From Bacteroidota bacterium (GTDB lineage: Bacteria > Bacteroidota > Bacteroidia > JACCXN01): a stretch of 64,000 nucleotides of DNA. A program made the position numbers and the translations under genes. Below are positions 55,801 through 64,000 of this stretch, one piece after another. The notes under the pieces were generated by a model, which was given only the letters and a program-made list of their open reading frames with translations, did no database searches and was not told the origin of the DNA. How positions within the stretch are numbered: position 1 is the first letter of the stretch; every line of letters begins with the position of its first letter. Location of the stretch: assembly GCA_013696965.1 (NCBI GenBank), contig JACCXN010000093.1, positions 1 to 64,000 on the forward strand. The letters are read 5' to 3'.

Positions 55801-55992
55801 TCTGATGTTGCCTGAAAAGTCTAACAGAGAGGGTACCAAATCATTATTGTTCAAACTCATTTTTGAAGCATCAAACCATACAGCATTGCTTGAGCTATTT
55901 CCTACCCCACCAGGACCAGTTTGGGAATAAGAATATAAGCAGAGAAGCAAAAGAGCCGAAATTAAAAGTATAAATTTTTTCATGGGAATCAT
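52888..55992 (-). CDS. Large T9SS-exported surface protein with LamG-like and beta-helical regions
   Basis: 1034 residues. Signal peptide (about 1-24, ILLISALLLLCLYSYS). Residues ~35-260 look like a concanavalin A/LamG-like domain (VWFDASKMSLNN... AFNFDGNDFYTT... GDISEIIVYNTNL). A domain follows with LNRTWRAGHTGNLGTVTVSFDL, then a beta-helical stretch (GHTVTVDPNGVAEDLTINGTLNFG), and a T9SS type A C-terminal domain (NVFSSQNVLNVNFD ... ITVYSLLGQQLFTQVI ... GVYIISVETKDLKIARKINF). Likely secreted to the surface; possible carbohydrate or cell-surface binding. No enzymatic motif seen. Confidence 0.85.
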   Translation of the reverse strand: MIPMKKFILLISALLLLCLYSYSQTGPGGVGNSSSNAVWFDASKMSLNNNDLVPSLLDFSGNIRNGSQATGIRRARFLTNQINGLPAFNFDGNDFYTTGSIAALNTNTISYFIVARTSTTSENQDLISANFSSTNTAYSDRLWGAQISSSTGTYRTFNRSSTGANIINLGYQAGFQFISSVWNGTTEFNGYRNGSSFGNLTNVNSNPIGNNWLRIGASSSTNLNFYYRGDISEIIVYNTNLNITQRLIVENYISSKYNRLIPTDLYAFDTPGGHGFEVAGIGQTSITDNHTNARGTGIVQISTPSDLNNNEFLLWGHDNAALTINTSNVPTGFIGGERLNRTWRAGHTGNLGTVTVSFDLTGISFNSSSLAVYIDNDGNFTDAIAHTTGFVYDANTNTATFTGVPLSNGNYFTIGTAGPIISVQDGNWLNPNTWNCTCIPTTIDAVIIMPGHTVTVDPNGVAEDLTINGTLNFGANGVLSIYRNIANNGLIGFSNGTIVFTGTVSQSFTATQLTRLRNITVNNANGLAISSGTYELYGSLEILAGNLDNSANNSFTLVSNIAGDARIGAIPAASSILGNFIVQRYVAAGLTGYRFLTSTVSGRTLADWNDDFEMRGFPGIFSGTVSGNPSMYYYVEALSTPNDAAGFRVPANISHPLNHGEAWWAYMGTGQTNTAPINIDVTGPLYTGTRNISHITYTDHAPVGPDAHDGWNLVGNPFVSTIDWNSLNRTNLYNRIQIWNPATGSFGVYDGVAGTSTNGVTNLIASSQGFNVQAFATPTLSIPENSKSVINKTFVRTALTDANAFKLNLSNNMDIYSDEIVVRFNPKASLKYDENDILKLAVPDNSASFIATRSDNVLLAFNTLPEAQEEYFIPVVVKAGSAARYTIGFENINAIANNYNVYLKDLNNEVKLDISKDLTYSFNITDPSSEKNLVLHLVSKGHGSEVTLTTDEVRKNNEQVNVFSSQNVLNVNFDLNTQSDATITVYSLLGQQLFTQVIKNAHKNSVQLNSNLIEGVYIISVETKDLKIARKINF

Positions 55993-56185
55993 TTTAATTA
56001 TTTTGTTGCTTATTTAGATTATACGTCTAGTCAAATAAATTGTTTCAGGAGTTATTAACAAGAACTACATGAATTTTACTTAATTTTCACCTATTAATAT
56101 TAAAATTCAAGATTACAATAAATATAATTAGTCTTTGATAAGCCGTAAAAATACAATTAATATAATCAAAATTCGTTTAAAATTC

Positions 56186-56193
56186 TAAATTTG
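56186..56193 (+). promoter_or_regulatory. -7 box (TAAATTTG) of the polysaccharide operon
   Basis: Exact TAnnTTTG match ending 18 bases before the start codon of the Wzc-like gene. The -33 region is not clear. It would leave a very short 5' leader. Confidence 0.5.
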
Positions 56194-56211
56194 TGAATTA
56201 TTATCACTTGA

Positions 56212-58578
56212 ATGGCTATAGACAAAGGAAGTATTATTGATAGTAAAGACCTCAAACAGGTATGGAAGGTTTTTATCGAAAACTGGTATATTATGCTTTT
56301 GTTTGTTTTAATTTCAGCTAGCATAGCATATATTTATACCTATAAGCTCACAGATGTTTTCGCTGGACGTACACAAATTTTAATAAAATCATCTGAAACT
56401 TATGATTACCAAAATCAACTATACAAAGGTTTAGGTTATTATGGAGCATATGAAGATATTTCAAATCAGAAAAGAGTAATTACCTCCTACAATTTAATAG
56501 AACAAACAGTTGCAAAACTTAATCTAGATGTATCCTATTTCATTATTGGCCGACTTAAAACAACAGAAGTTTATGAATCAATGCCTTTTCGTATACACAT
56601 AACTCTATTAAATAATCAACTCTTTGAAAAGCCCGTTCAATTTAAAATAATTGATGAAAATAAGTATCAGTTGATTTATGAAAAAGAAGACAAGGTGAAT
56701 ATAAAAAAAGTGTTATCTTTTGATGCTGATATTCACGAAACTGATTTTGTTATTCGGGTAGATAAAAGTCCTGGAATTACAAGTCAGACAATTGCCAATT
56801 TAAAAGAGATAGACTATTTTTTTAAAGTACATACAAAAAGCAGTCTTGTAAGGAAATATAAAAATGCATTGTCTGTGGAAAATGTGGAATATACAAGTGT
56901 TTTACAAATAACTTTGGAGGACGAAATACCAGCTAGGGCAGTTACTTTTTTGGATACTTTGTCAAAAGTTTATATAGATTATACCCTTCGATCAAAAATT
57001 GATGTAAATGAAAACACCTTAACTTATATTGACAGGCAATTGACAGAGGCTATAGATATGATGTCGGAAATTGAAGATGACCTGGAGAAATACAGGAGCA
57101 ATAAATCTATTCTTAATTTGTCAAGAGAAGCAGAAGAGTATTTTGATAAATTGTTAACTTATGACTCTCAAAAGAGAAGCCTGGAGTTATTGCTTCAATC
57201 TATTGCATCACTAGAAGAATATATAATAAGTTCTAAAGATGCTAAGGAAACAAGATTATTACCTCCTGCTGTCTATATAAATGATGATGATGATTTTTTG
57301 AAAAAAAGTGTAAATGAATTATATACCATGCAAATTGGAATTAATTCCATGTATTTCAGCGCAAAGGAAGAAAATGCCGGTTTACAGCAAATGAAAGAAA
57401 GAGTTGAATTTTTAAGAAAAGACATTTTGGTTTATTTAACTAATTCTAAAAAAGCAATTAGATCTAAAATTGAGGATATTAAAGCTCAAATAAGGCAGTA
57501 TGAAACAATTATAAAAAGTATTCCTAAAACTCAGCGGGACATGTTGAATATCAACAGGAAGCTGCAGGTAAATGAAAAAATGTACCTTTATTTGTTAGAG
57601 AAAAAGGCAAATACCGTGATAGCCAGAGCAGGTATTATACCGGAAACAAAAGTGATCGAATCTGCAATGTCCATTGGCCTTGTAAAGCCAAACAAATCAA
57701 AAATAATTTATACTGCTTCTCTTATTGGTTTAGTTTTTTCTTTTATATTAATTTTTGTTCGAATTGTGTTTTTTGAAAAAATTGAAAATTCAACCGGACT
57801 CAAGGAAATGACTTCCATTCCTGTTTTTGGGGAAATCATATATGCCAACGAAGCGGAGACAGAATATATAATAGTGGATAGTAATCCCAAGTCAGCAATT
57901 ACAGAATCATTTAGAAGCGTAAGAACAAATTTAGAATACTTGCCAGTAGAAGGCCTTTGTAAAACTATATTGATTACGTCTCATAATCCAAATGAAGGAA
58001 AAACATTTTGTTCGATTAACCTTGCTGCTATTATTGCTAAGGCCGATAAAAAAGTATTGCTACTTGAACTTGATTTACATAAGCCAAAAGTATATGTGGG
58101 TCTTAAATTAAAATCCGAATTAGGTATAAGTTCTATACTTGCTGGAAAAGTGGATACCAAGGAATGCATAATGAAAACTTCAATAGAAAATTTAGATGTT
58201 ATTTTATCAGGACCTATTCCTCCTAATGCTTCAGAATTAATTTTGAATAAGAGACTACTAGATTTGCTTGAATATGGTAAAAATCTTTATGATTATATCA
58301 TTATTGATACACCTCCAATTGGTTTAATTACAGACGCCCTTGTTTTAATGAAATATGCAGATGCAACTCTGTTTGTTTTAAATACACAGTTTGCCAAAAA
58401 AGAATATGTAAAAAATGCGGAAGAAGTAGTAACAAATAATGGAGTTAGGAATTTTGGCTTTTTGTTAAATGGAGTAAAAATTAAAAAGTCCAAGTATTAT
58501 TATAATTACAGCTACGGTTATAAATATGGATATGGAAAAGGTTATGGATATGGCTATGGAACAAACAAAAATAGCTGA
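56212..58578 (+). CDS. Wzc-like polysaccharide tyrosine autokinase
   Basis: 788 residues. Wzz-type chain-length domain with two membrane helices (about residues 25-45 and 500-520) around a coiled-coil periplasmic region, then a cytoplasmic BY-kinase: Walker A region SHNPNEGKTF near residue 590 (usual GEGKS reads NEGKT), Walker A' LLLELDLHKPKV near 620 and Walker B DYIIIDTPPIGLITDA near 700. The tail is a Tyr-rich cluster (about 12 Tyr in YGYGKGYGYGYG and neighbours) for autophosphorylation. Controls polysaccharide assembly and export. It overlaps the ABC permease gene by 53 bases. Confidence 0.93.
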   Translation: MAIDKGSIIDSKDLKQVWKVFIENWYIMLLFVLISASIAYIYTYKLTDVFAGRTQILIKSSETYDYQNQLYKGLGYYGAYEDISNQKRVITSYNLIEQTVAKLNLDVSYFIIGRLKTTEVYESMPFRIHITLLNNQLFEKPVQFKIIDENKYQLIYEKEDKVNIKKVLSFDADIHETDFVIRVDKSPGITSQTIANLKEIDYFFKVHTKSSLVRKYKNALSVENVEYTSVLQITLEDEIPARAVTFLDTLSKVYIDYTLRSKIDVNENTLTYIDRQLTEAIDMMSEIEDDLEKYRSNKSILNLSREAEEYFDKLLTYDSQKRSLELLLQSIASLEEYIISSKDAKETRLLPPAVYINDDDDFLKKSVNELYTMQIGINSMYFSAKEENAGLQQMKERVEFLRKDILVYLTNSKKAIRSKIEDIKAQIRQYETIIKSIPKTQRDMLNINRKLQVNEKMYLYLLEKKANTVIARAGIIPETKVIESAMSIGLVKPNKSKIIYTASLIGLVFSFILIFVRIVFFEKIENSTGLKEMTSIPVFGEIIYANEAETEYIIVDSNPKSAITESFRSVRTNLEYLPVEGLCKTILITSHNPNEGKTFCSINLAAIIAKADKKVLLLELDLHKPKVYVGLKLKSELGISSILAGKVDTKECIMKTSIENLDVILSGPIPPNASELILNKRLLDLLEYGKNLYDYIIIDTPPIGLITDALVLMKYADATLFVLNTQFAKKEYVKNAEEVVTNNGVRNFGFLLNGVKIKKSKYYYNYSYGYKYGYGKGYGYGYGTNKNS

Positions 58579-59431
58579 TACGGCCATAGAAGCAAACCAT
58601 TGGACTTTGGTTATTAAACCTGTATCCGGATGGTTCAATTTAAATTTAAATGAATTATGGAATTATAGAGACCTTATATTTTTATTTGTAAAAAGGGATT
58701 TTATTTCACTGTACAAACAAACCATATTAGGTCCTTTGTGGTTCTTTATTCAACCCTTGTTAACCACAATTACTTTTACTGTTATTTTTGGAAATATAGC
58801 ACAACTTTCAACAGATGGATTGCCTCCTGTGCTGTTTTACCTTGCGGGAATTACCTGTTGGACCTATTTTTCTGAATGTTTTAATAAAACCTCAAATGTT
58901 TTCAGTGCGAATGCAAGTATTTTTGGTAAGGTATACTTTCCTCGTTTGGTTTTGCCATTTTCTATAATTATTTCTAACCTTTTTAAGTTTGGTTTGCAGT
59001 TTTTGATTTTCCTTGTTTTTTATTTTTATTTTAAAATAAATGGCCATGCAATTAATATAGGCATTTCAGTTTTGTTTTTTCCCCTTCTAATTGTTATTAT
59101 GGCTGGATTGGGTCTTGGTTTAGGAATTATTATTTCATCTATGACAACAAAATATAGAGATCTTCAGCACCTTATAGGCTTTGGAGTTCAATTGATGATG
59201 TATGCATCTCCCATTGTTTATCCCTTATCATCCGTTCCGGATAATTATAAATGGATTTTGTTGTTAAACCCTATGACTAGCATTATTGAAGCCTTTAAGT
59301 TTAGTTTTCTAGGGGTCGGTGTTTTTTCAGTTGCTGGGTTAATTTACAGCTTTTTGTTTATGTGTATTGCCTTAATAATTGGAATTGTAATTTTTAGTAA
59401 AGTAGAAAAATCTTTTATGGACACTGTTTAA
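58526..59431 (+). CDS. ABC-2-type polysaccharide export permease (Wzm-like)
   Basis: 301 residues at the longest start; ATGs at 58526, 58532, 58544 and 58550 are in frame, all inside the Tyr-rich end of the previous gene read in another frame. Core: WNYRDLIFLFVKRDFISLYKQTILGPLWF, the typical start of Wzm/TagG-type permeases, then six membrane helices, with YASPIVYPLSSVPDNYKWILLLNPMTSIIEAFKFSFLG near the end. Exports a finished glycan chain together with the ATPase encoded next (1-base gap). Confidence 0.93.
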   Translation: MDMEKVMDMAMEQTKIADTAIEANHWTLVIKPVSGWFNLNLNELWNYRDLIFLFVKRDFISLYKQTILGPLWFFIQPLLTTITFTVIFGNIAQLSTDGLPPVLFYLAGITCWTYFSECFNKTSNVFSANASIFGKVYFPRLVLPFSIIISNLFKFGLQFLIFLVFYFYFKINGHAINIGISVLFFPLLIVIMAGLGLGLGIIISSMTTKYRDLQHLIGFGVQLMMYASPIVYPLSSVPDNYKWILLLNPMTSIIEAFKFSFLGVGVFSVAGLIYSFLFMCIALIIGIVIFSKVEKSFMDTV

Positions 59432-59432
59432 A

Positions 59433-60737
59433 ATGAAAACGGTAATTAAGGTAGAAAATGTAAGTAAACAGTACCGTTTAGGTAATATTGGCACCGGCAC
59501 TTTAGCCCATGACTTTAGCCGTTGGTGGGCAAAAATTAAAGGAAAAGAGGATCCTTTTTTAAAAGTTGGACAAGCAAATGTCACTTCTGAAAAAGCAGAT
59601 TCTGAATATGTTTGGGCCCTGGAGAATATTAATTTTACAGTTAAAAAAGGTGAAATTCTGGGTATTATCGGTAAGAATGGAGCAGGAAAATCTACCTTAC
59701 TCAAAATTCTTTCCAGAGTTACTCATCCTACCATGGGGCAAATAAAAATAAAAGGCAGAATTGCCAGTTTGTTGGAAGTAGGAACAGGTTTTCATCCTGA
59801 ATTGACCGGAAAAGAAAATATTTTTTTGAATGGAGCAATTCTTGGGATGTCTAAAATTGAAATCAAAAGAAAATTTGATGAAATTGTAGAATTTTCAGGT
59901 GTTGAAAGATATATAGATACTCCTGTAAAAAGGTATTCCAGTGGAATGCGGGTTAGACTTGCTTTTTCAGTTGCAGCTCACCTGGAGCCTGAAATATTGA
60001 TTATTGATGAAGTTTTGGCAGTAGGAGATGCAGATTTTCAAAAAAAATGTCTTGGTAAAATGGATGAAGTTGCAAAACAGGGAAGAACTGTTCTGTTTGT
60101 AAGCCATCAGTTAGGAATGGTAAAAACATTATGTACGCGTGCCTTATTGCTACGTGAGGGGCGTCTTGTTTTTGAGGGTGATACAGAGGCAGTTATTGAG
60201 CAATATCTTTCAGATGCTTTTAACCAGGTTACAGATAAACCGGTTGTAGAATTTCCTTTGGAAAAAGAGCTTATTGCACAGGTGAAAAAAGCAAGAATTT
60301 TAAATTTAAATGCTGAACCTACATTAGTTTTTGATGTTTTTGATTCAGTAAGGCTAGAATTGGAATATATAATAAGACAAAATTTACAGAGTGTTTCCTG
60401 TATTATTGATGTGGAAAGAAACGGAGAATTGCTTTTCAGTTCCTTTGATACCGATAGAAACCCGGAATTGCTTTCAACAAGATTACCGGGAATCTATACG
60501 GCCACCGTTAATTTGCCTACTCCTTTAAAAGCTGGTGTATATACTATCAGTGTAAGGATTAGCAGAACGAATGTAGGCACCATCTTCGCATCAAAAAATA
60601 TTTTTAAATTCACTATTGAAGAACGTTCTTTTGATGCAAGCTTAAAATCATATGCAAGTAAAAGAAATGGAAAAATAGTGGCAGATTTACCATGGGATGT
60701 AATTGAGTTTATTCCAAGTGAAGAATTTGTAAATTGA
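59433..60737 (+). CDS. ABC polysaccharide exporter ATPase with Wzt-type C-terminal domain
   Basis: 434 residues. ABC domain: Walker A GKNGAGKST (near residue 80), the family-typical TGFHPELTGKENIFLNG, signature YSSGMRVRL, Walker B ILIIDEVLAVGD and switch VSHQ. Residues ~265-420 form a Wzt_C-like beta-sandwich that in other systems reads the non-reducing end modification of the glycan. Pairs with the permease encoded upstream. The insert ARWWAKIKGKED near residue 30 is characteristic of the group. Confidence 0.95.
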   Translation: MKTVIKVENVSKQYRLGNIGTGTLAHDFSRWWAKIKGKEDPFLKVGQANVTSEKADSEYVWALENINFTVKKGEILGIIGKNGAGKSTLLKILSRVTHPTMGQIKIKGRIASLLEVGTGFHPELTGKENIFLNGAILGMSKIEIKRKFDEIVEFSGVERYIDTPVKRYSSGMRVRLAFSVAAHLEPEILIIDEVLAVGDADFQKKCLGKMDEVAKQGRTVLFVSHQLGMVKTLCTRALLLREGRLVFEGDTEAVIEQYLSDAFNQVTDKPVVEFPLEKELIAQVKKARILNLNAEPTLVFDVFDSVRLELEYIIRQNLQSVSCIIDVERNGELLFSSFDTDRNPELLSTRLPGIYTATVNLPTPLKAGVYTISVRISRTNVGTIFASKNIFKFTIEERSFDASLKSYASKRNGKIVADLPWDVIEFIPSEEFVN

Positions 60738-60741
60738 AAAA

Positions 60742-61941
60742 ATGTTTATGGAAGACCAATATGTTATATTAACAGGCAGTAAAAATAATGCAGGTGATTT
60801 TTTGATAAAACACCGTGCAAAAAAATTATTCTCAGAACTAAGGTCCGATCGTAAAATTATTGATATTGATGCCTGGAAGCAATTTTCAGATGAAGAGTTA
60901 GAAATTGTAAACAATTCAAGGGCTCTAATTTTAATGGGAGGTCCTGCACTTCAGTTTGATATGAGGCCAAAGGTATATGAATTAACCCAATATCTAAATG
61001 ATATAAAAGTTCCAATTATTTCTATGGGTATTGGTTGGAAATCAAGGGAAGGTGAATGGCGATCATCTCATACTTATAAACTGAATGAACCCACGCTTGA
61101 ATTATTAAAAAGAATTGATAGTTCCGGATACTGCTCAGGCGTAAGAGATTACCACACCTTAAACATTTTGCTTAAAAATAAATTCAGCAACTTTTTAATG
61201 ACAGGTTGCCCAGCCTTATATAATACCGATTTTATTCGTAAAGCATTTGATACCAATATCCCAATCATTAATATTTCCTATTCTTTAGGAGTGAGTTTTG
61301 TAGAAAGCGATTCCATGGAGACCTCCATGAAAGAGAACATTTTGGGTTTGTCTTCTTTTTTTAAAGAAAAAAACTTCCAGGTAGTATTTCATCATTCTTT
61401 GAAAAAAGAAGTGTATCAGAGTTCCCCGGAACATGATAAATTTTATAAAAAACATGTAGAATTTCAAGCTTGGTTAAATGATAATCAAATAAATTACAAA
61501 GATATTTCCGGTTCTGCTGAAGGGCTCATTGAGCATTATCAAAAATGTGACCTGCATATTGGTTATAGGGTACACGCCCATATTTTTATGTGCAGTGAAT
61601 CACGGCTTTCTGTTTTATTGAATGAAGATGGTAGGGGTAAGGCTTTAAAATATGTTATTTCAGGCTTAATGTTTGATGCTTATGAACTTGTTAAAAATGA
61701 GTTAAAACTTCCAAACCTCAACAACAAATTATATTTAAAAGCAATTAATAAAATTTATTTAGCACTACTGCCTTCTGTGAAATATCAAATCGAAATGAAG
61801 GGTCATCCTTTTTTAACAGAAGATATCATTCAGAACCTTAGCTATGAGATCGAGAATGCTTTCCCGAGGATTTCTGCAACCAGGAAAAATATCGATTTAA
61901 ATTATTTGCAAATGAAAAAGTTTATTTTGCAATTGCCCTAA
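60742..61941 (+). CDS. Polysaccharide pyruvyl transferase-family protein
   Basis: 399 residues. Family-typical elements: YVILTGSKNNAGDFLIKHRA, NNSRALILMGGPALQF, ISMGIGWKSREGEW, GYCSGVRDYHTLNILLK, MTGCPALYN, and the C-terminal LIEHYQKCDLHIGYRVHAHIFM motif with the catalytic-region His. Adds pyruvate ketals from PEP to sugars of an exopolysaccharide, giving a negative charge. Starts 4 bases after the ATPase stop. Substrate sugar unknown. Confidence 0.85.
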   Translation: MFMEDQYVILTGSKNNAGDFLIKHRAKKLFSELRSDRKIIDIDAWKQFSDEELEIVNNSRALILMGGPALQFDMRPKVYELTQYLNDIKVPIISMGIGWKSREGEWRSSHTYKLNEPTLELLKRIDSSGYCSGVRDYHTLNILLKNKFSNFLMTGCPALYNTDFIRKAFDTNIPIINISYSLGVSFVESDSMETSMKENILGLSSFFKEKNFQVVFHHSLKKEVYQSSPEHDKFYKKHVEFQAWLNDNQINYKDISGSAEGLIEHYQKCDLHIGYRVHAHIFMCSESRLSVLLNEDGRGKALKYVISGLMFDAYELVKNELKLPNLNNKLYLKAINKIYLALLPSVKYQIEMKGHPFLTEDIIQNLSYEIENAFPRISATRKNIDLNYLQMKKFILQLP

Positions 61942-61944
61942 GAG

Positions 61945-63009
61945 ATGAATAGAAATAAAAATCTTGATTATTTAAGAGGTATTTCTGCCTTTGGAATAAT
62001 GCTGTATCATTACTCTTCTTGGATGTTCGGAAAATACTCATCAGAAGATTTTTTTGGAAGGGTTGGTATTTATGGAGTTTCATTATTTTATATTTTAAGT
62101 GGATTAACTCTTTTTTGTGTTTATAATGATAAATTAACTCTAGAGAAATGGAACATTTTAGATTTTTTTAAAAAAAGGATTTTAAGAATATTTCCTCTAT
62201 TGTGGTTAGCTACACTAATAAGTGTTTTTGTATATCATTTTAATCGTTTTGATAATTTAAATTTAGCATTGAACTTGAGCGGTTTGTTTGGGTTATTTAA
62301 TTGGGATAAATATTATGCTGTTGGGGCATGGTCAATAGGGAATGAAATGGTCTTTTATATTTGTTTTCCCTTTTTGGTCTATTTTACCAAACACTCTAAA
62401 ATAACTTTCCTTTTAATTTCTCTTTTTATTGCTATTTTATTTTTGTTTTTCACGTTTAATATATTAAATGCTGAAAGACCACTAAGTGAACAATGGAGAA
62501 ACTATGTAAATCCTTTAAATCAATTATACCTTTTTTATGCAGGAATTTTGATCGGGAAATTTGTTAAAAATGTTTCATTTTCTACATTAACAATTAGATT
62601 AATTTTTGTTGTTGGATTATTGATTTTTATTTTTTTTCCCGTCACTGGAAATACTATAAATTTGATAACTGGAATCAACAGGATCGTTTTTTCAATTAGT
62701 TGTGTTTTGCTTTGCTTTTCTTTTTTTAAATTAAACATTACTTTACCGAGTTATTTGGAATTTTCTTTAACACAATTAGGCCATATAAGTTATTCTGTTT
62801 ATTTGCTTCATCCTATCCTTTTCCACTTTTTGCATCCATACCTAAAATCTATTTTGCCATATTCAACTTTTTCACATTACATAATTTTTTCATTAATGAT
62901 CTTAACAACTATAATCTCAAGCTACTTTGTTTATGAATATTTTGAAAAAACATTTATTAGATTTGGACATGGAAAAACACCAGTCTTACTTAAAAACTAT
63001 AAAGGCTAA
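61945..63009 (+). CDS. Acyltransferase 3 (OafA-like) membrane O-acyltransferase
   Basis: 354 residues with about ten membrane helices. Starts with the hallmark NLDYLRGISAFGIMLYHYSSW (catalytic-site His in MLYHY), followed by RIFPLLWLATLISV and the ending SYSVYLLHPILFHFL. Moves acetyl or other acyl groups to sugars or peptidoglycan on the membrane. In this operon it probably O-acetylates the glycan or its repeat unit. Start 3 bases after the preceding stop. Confidence 0.9.
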   Translation: MNRNKNLDYLRGISAFGIMLYHYSSWMFGKYSSEDFFGRVGIYGVSLFYILSGLTLFCVYNDKLTLEKWNILDFFKKRILRIFPLLWLATLISVFVYHFNRFDNLNLALNLSGLFGLFNWDKYYAVGAWSIGNEMVFYICFPFLVYFTKHSKITFLLISLFIAILFLFFTFNILNAERPLSEQWRNYVNPLNQLYLFYAGILIGKFVKNVSFSTLTIRLIFVVGLLIFIFFPVTGNTINLITGINRIVFSISCVLLCFSFFKLNITLPSYLEFSLTQLGHISYSVYLLHPILFHFLHPYLKSILPYSTFSHYIIFSLMILTTIISSYFVYEYFEKTFIRFGHGKTPVLLKNYKG

Positions 63010-63106
63010 AAAAAGCTAGTTTTGCATCTTGCACTTTATGGGACTATGTATATACAAATACAATTATTAAAAAATGAAGTTTTATTAAATAGAATTCGAA
63101 ACATAG

Positions 63107-64000
63107 ATGATCTCAAATATATTAATTGTTATCCCAGCTAGAGGTGGTTCTAAAGGTATCCCCAGGAAGAATTTAAGATCTCTTGCTGGTTTGCCCTTAA
63201 TATATTATTCAATAAATACTGCTTTAATCTCTAAATTTAATCCTGATGTTTTTGTAACAACCGATGATGAGGAAATTGCAACTATTTCCAAAAAAGCAGG
63301 AGCGAAAATAATTGAAAGAGAAAGGGAATTAGCTAATGATGCAACAACCCTTGATCCTGTGATTTTTGATGCTTTTGAAAAAGCCTCAAAAATCACAGGA
63401 AAAAAATATGATTTAATAATAACTATTCAACCAACCTCTCCCCTTTTAAGAACAGCCACTTTAGATGATGCGATAGAGAAGTTATTGGAAGATGACAAAT
63501 TAGACACTATTATCTCAGCATGTGATGATACCCATCTTACCTGGTCGGAGGCCGATGGAAAGTTTATTCCAAATTATAAAAAAAGATTAAACAGACAATA
63601 TTTAATTCCTGTTTTCAAAGAAACCGGGTCTTTTTTAATAACAAAAACCCGTTGTGTTTCTGCTGATAAAAGAATAGGAGAAAATGTTAGTTTACATTTG
63701 TTAAAAGGCCCGGAAGCAATTGATATAGATACTTATGAAGACTGGAATTTATGTGAATTTTATCTAAAGAGAAAAAAAATACTTTTTGTAGTAACGGGAA
63801 ATAGCTTAGTTGGACTTGGCCATGCATACAATGCATTAAGTATTGCCAATGAAATATTAAACCATGAACTGTTTTTTTTAGTGGATAGCAATAGTAAATT
63901 GGCATTTGAAAAAATTCAGGAGCATAATTATTCTGTAATGATTCAGGCTGAACAAGAAATACAGAGGGATATTATTAAAATTAATCCCGATATTGTTATC
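63107..64000 (+). CDS. Cytidylyltransferase fused to PseG-like domain, 3' partial
   Basis: Open from ATG 63107 to the window end (298 codons seen). Residues 1 to about 222 are an acylneuraminate cytidylyltransferase: IPARGGSKGIPRKNLR, VFVTTDDEEIATISK, TIQPTSPLLR, and the ETGSFLIT and IDIDTYEDW parts. From about residue 225 a second domain starts with ILFVVTGNSLVGLGHAYNAL, resembling the GxGHxxR motif that opens PseG/SpsG-type UDP-sugar hydrolases. Such fusions make and activate nonulosonic-acid-like sugars as CMP sugars, so the glycan may contain one. 97 bases separate it from the acyltransferase gene. Confidence 0.85.
   Translation, partial: MISNILIVIPARGGSKGIPRKNLRSLAGLPLIYYSINTALISKFNPDVFVTTDDEEIATISKKAGAKIIERERELANDATTLDPVIFDAFEKASKITGKKYDLIITIQPTSPLLRTATLDDAIEKLLEDDKLDTIISACDDTHLTWSEADGKFIPNYKKRLNRQYLIPVFKETGSFLITKTRCVSADKRIGENVSLHLLKGPEAIDIDTYEDWNLCEFYLKRKKILFVVTGNSLVGLGHAYNALSIANEILNHELFFLVDSNSKLAFEKIQEHNYSVMIQAEQEIQRDIIKINPDIVI

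Overview
The window comes from an AT-rich chromosome of the phylum Bacteroidota. Supporting signs are two secreted proteins with type IX secretion (T9SS) C-terminal sorting domains, an exosortase with a PIDGG-type short substrate, a TamB-like protein beside tsaD, and -7 boxes of the Bacteroidota form TAnnTTTG. Hand counts of single lines gave about 23-28% G+C in ordinary genes and about 40-55% in the 7.8-15.9 kb cluster. Genus cannot be told from the sequence.

Layout. 0-1.4 kb: the 3' part of a RimK-like ligase gene and three minus-strand tRNA genes (Ser, Pro, Arg) ending at a terminator. 1.8-6.3 kb: an oligopeptide ABC importer (lipoprotein plus two permeases) with no ATPase gene. 6.6-7.7 kb: an acetyltransferase-like gene. 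7.8-15.9 kb: a tightly coupled five-gene operon encoding a B12-type radical SAM enzyme, cytochrome P450, second B12-type radical SAM enzyme, FemAB-like acyltransferase, and a fusion of a class III aminotransferase with an acyl-ACP-reductase-like domain. This is the most novel-looking system here; it suggests acyl-ACP reduction to an aldehyde, transamination to a fatty amine, N-acylation and oxidative or radical tailoring. Two mini-ORFs chained by stop/start overlaps lie between its first two genes. 16-31 kb: mixed housekeeping and envelope genes (YkgJ, SGNH esterase, a dihydrolipoamide-dehydrogenase homologue lacking the redox cysteines, a propeller lipoprotein pair, a T9SS subtilase, AddA/RecB-like helicase-nuclease, M13 peptidase, alpha/beta hydrolase, a barrel-like protein, TsaD).

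31-42 kb: TamB-like protein (probable ATT start), glycosyltransferase, a motif-less TsaC-like protein, CCA-adding enzyme, a pRiA4b ORF-3-like protein, MiaA and an MFS transporter. 42-50 kb: PurA, STAS protein, Fur regulator, SpoT, fumarylacetoacetase, GlyA and YceI. 50.5-56 kb: an exosortase locus (PIDGG-type substrate, exosortase, associated membrane protein) split by an array of hairpin-forming repeats that encloses a GxxExxY nuclease-like gene, followed by a large T9SS protein gene.

56.2-64 kb: a surface polysaccharide operon: Wzc-like tyrosine autokinase, Wzm/Wzt-type ABC exporter, pyruvyl transferase, O-acyltransferase, and a cytidylyltransferase fused to a PseG-like domain that runs off the window. 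Together these point to an acidic, acylated or pyruvylated glycan built inside and exported by the ABC pair. All functions are assigned by reading motifs; no database search was run.
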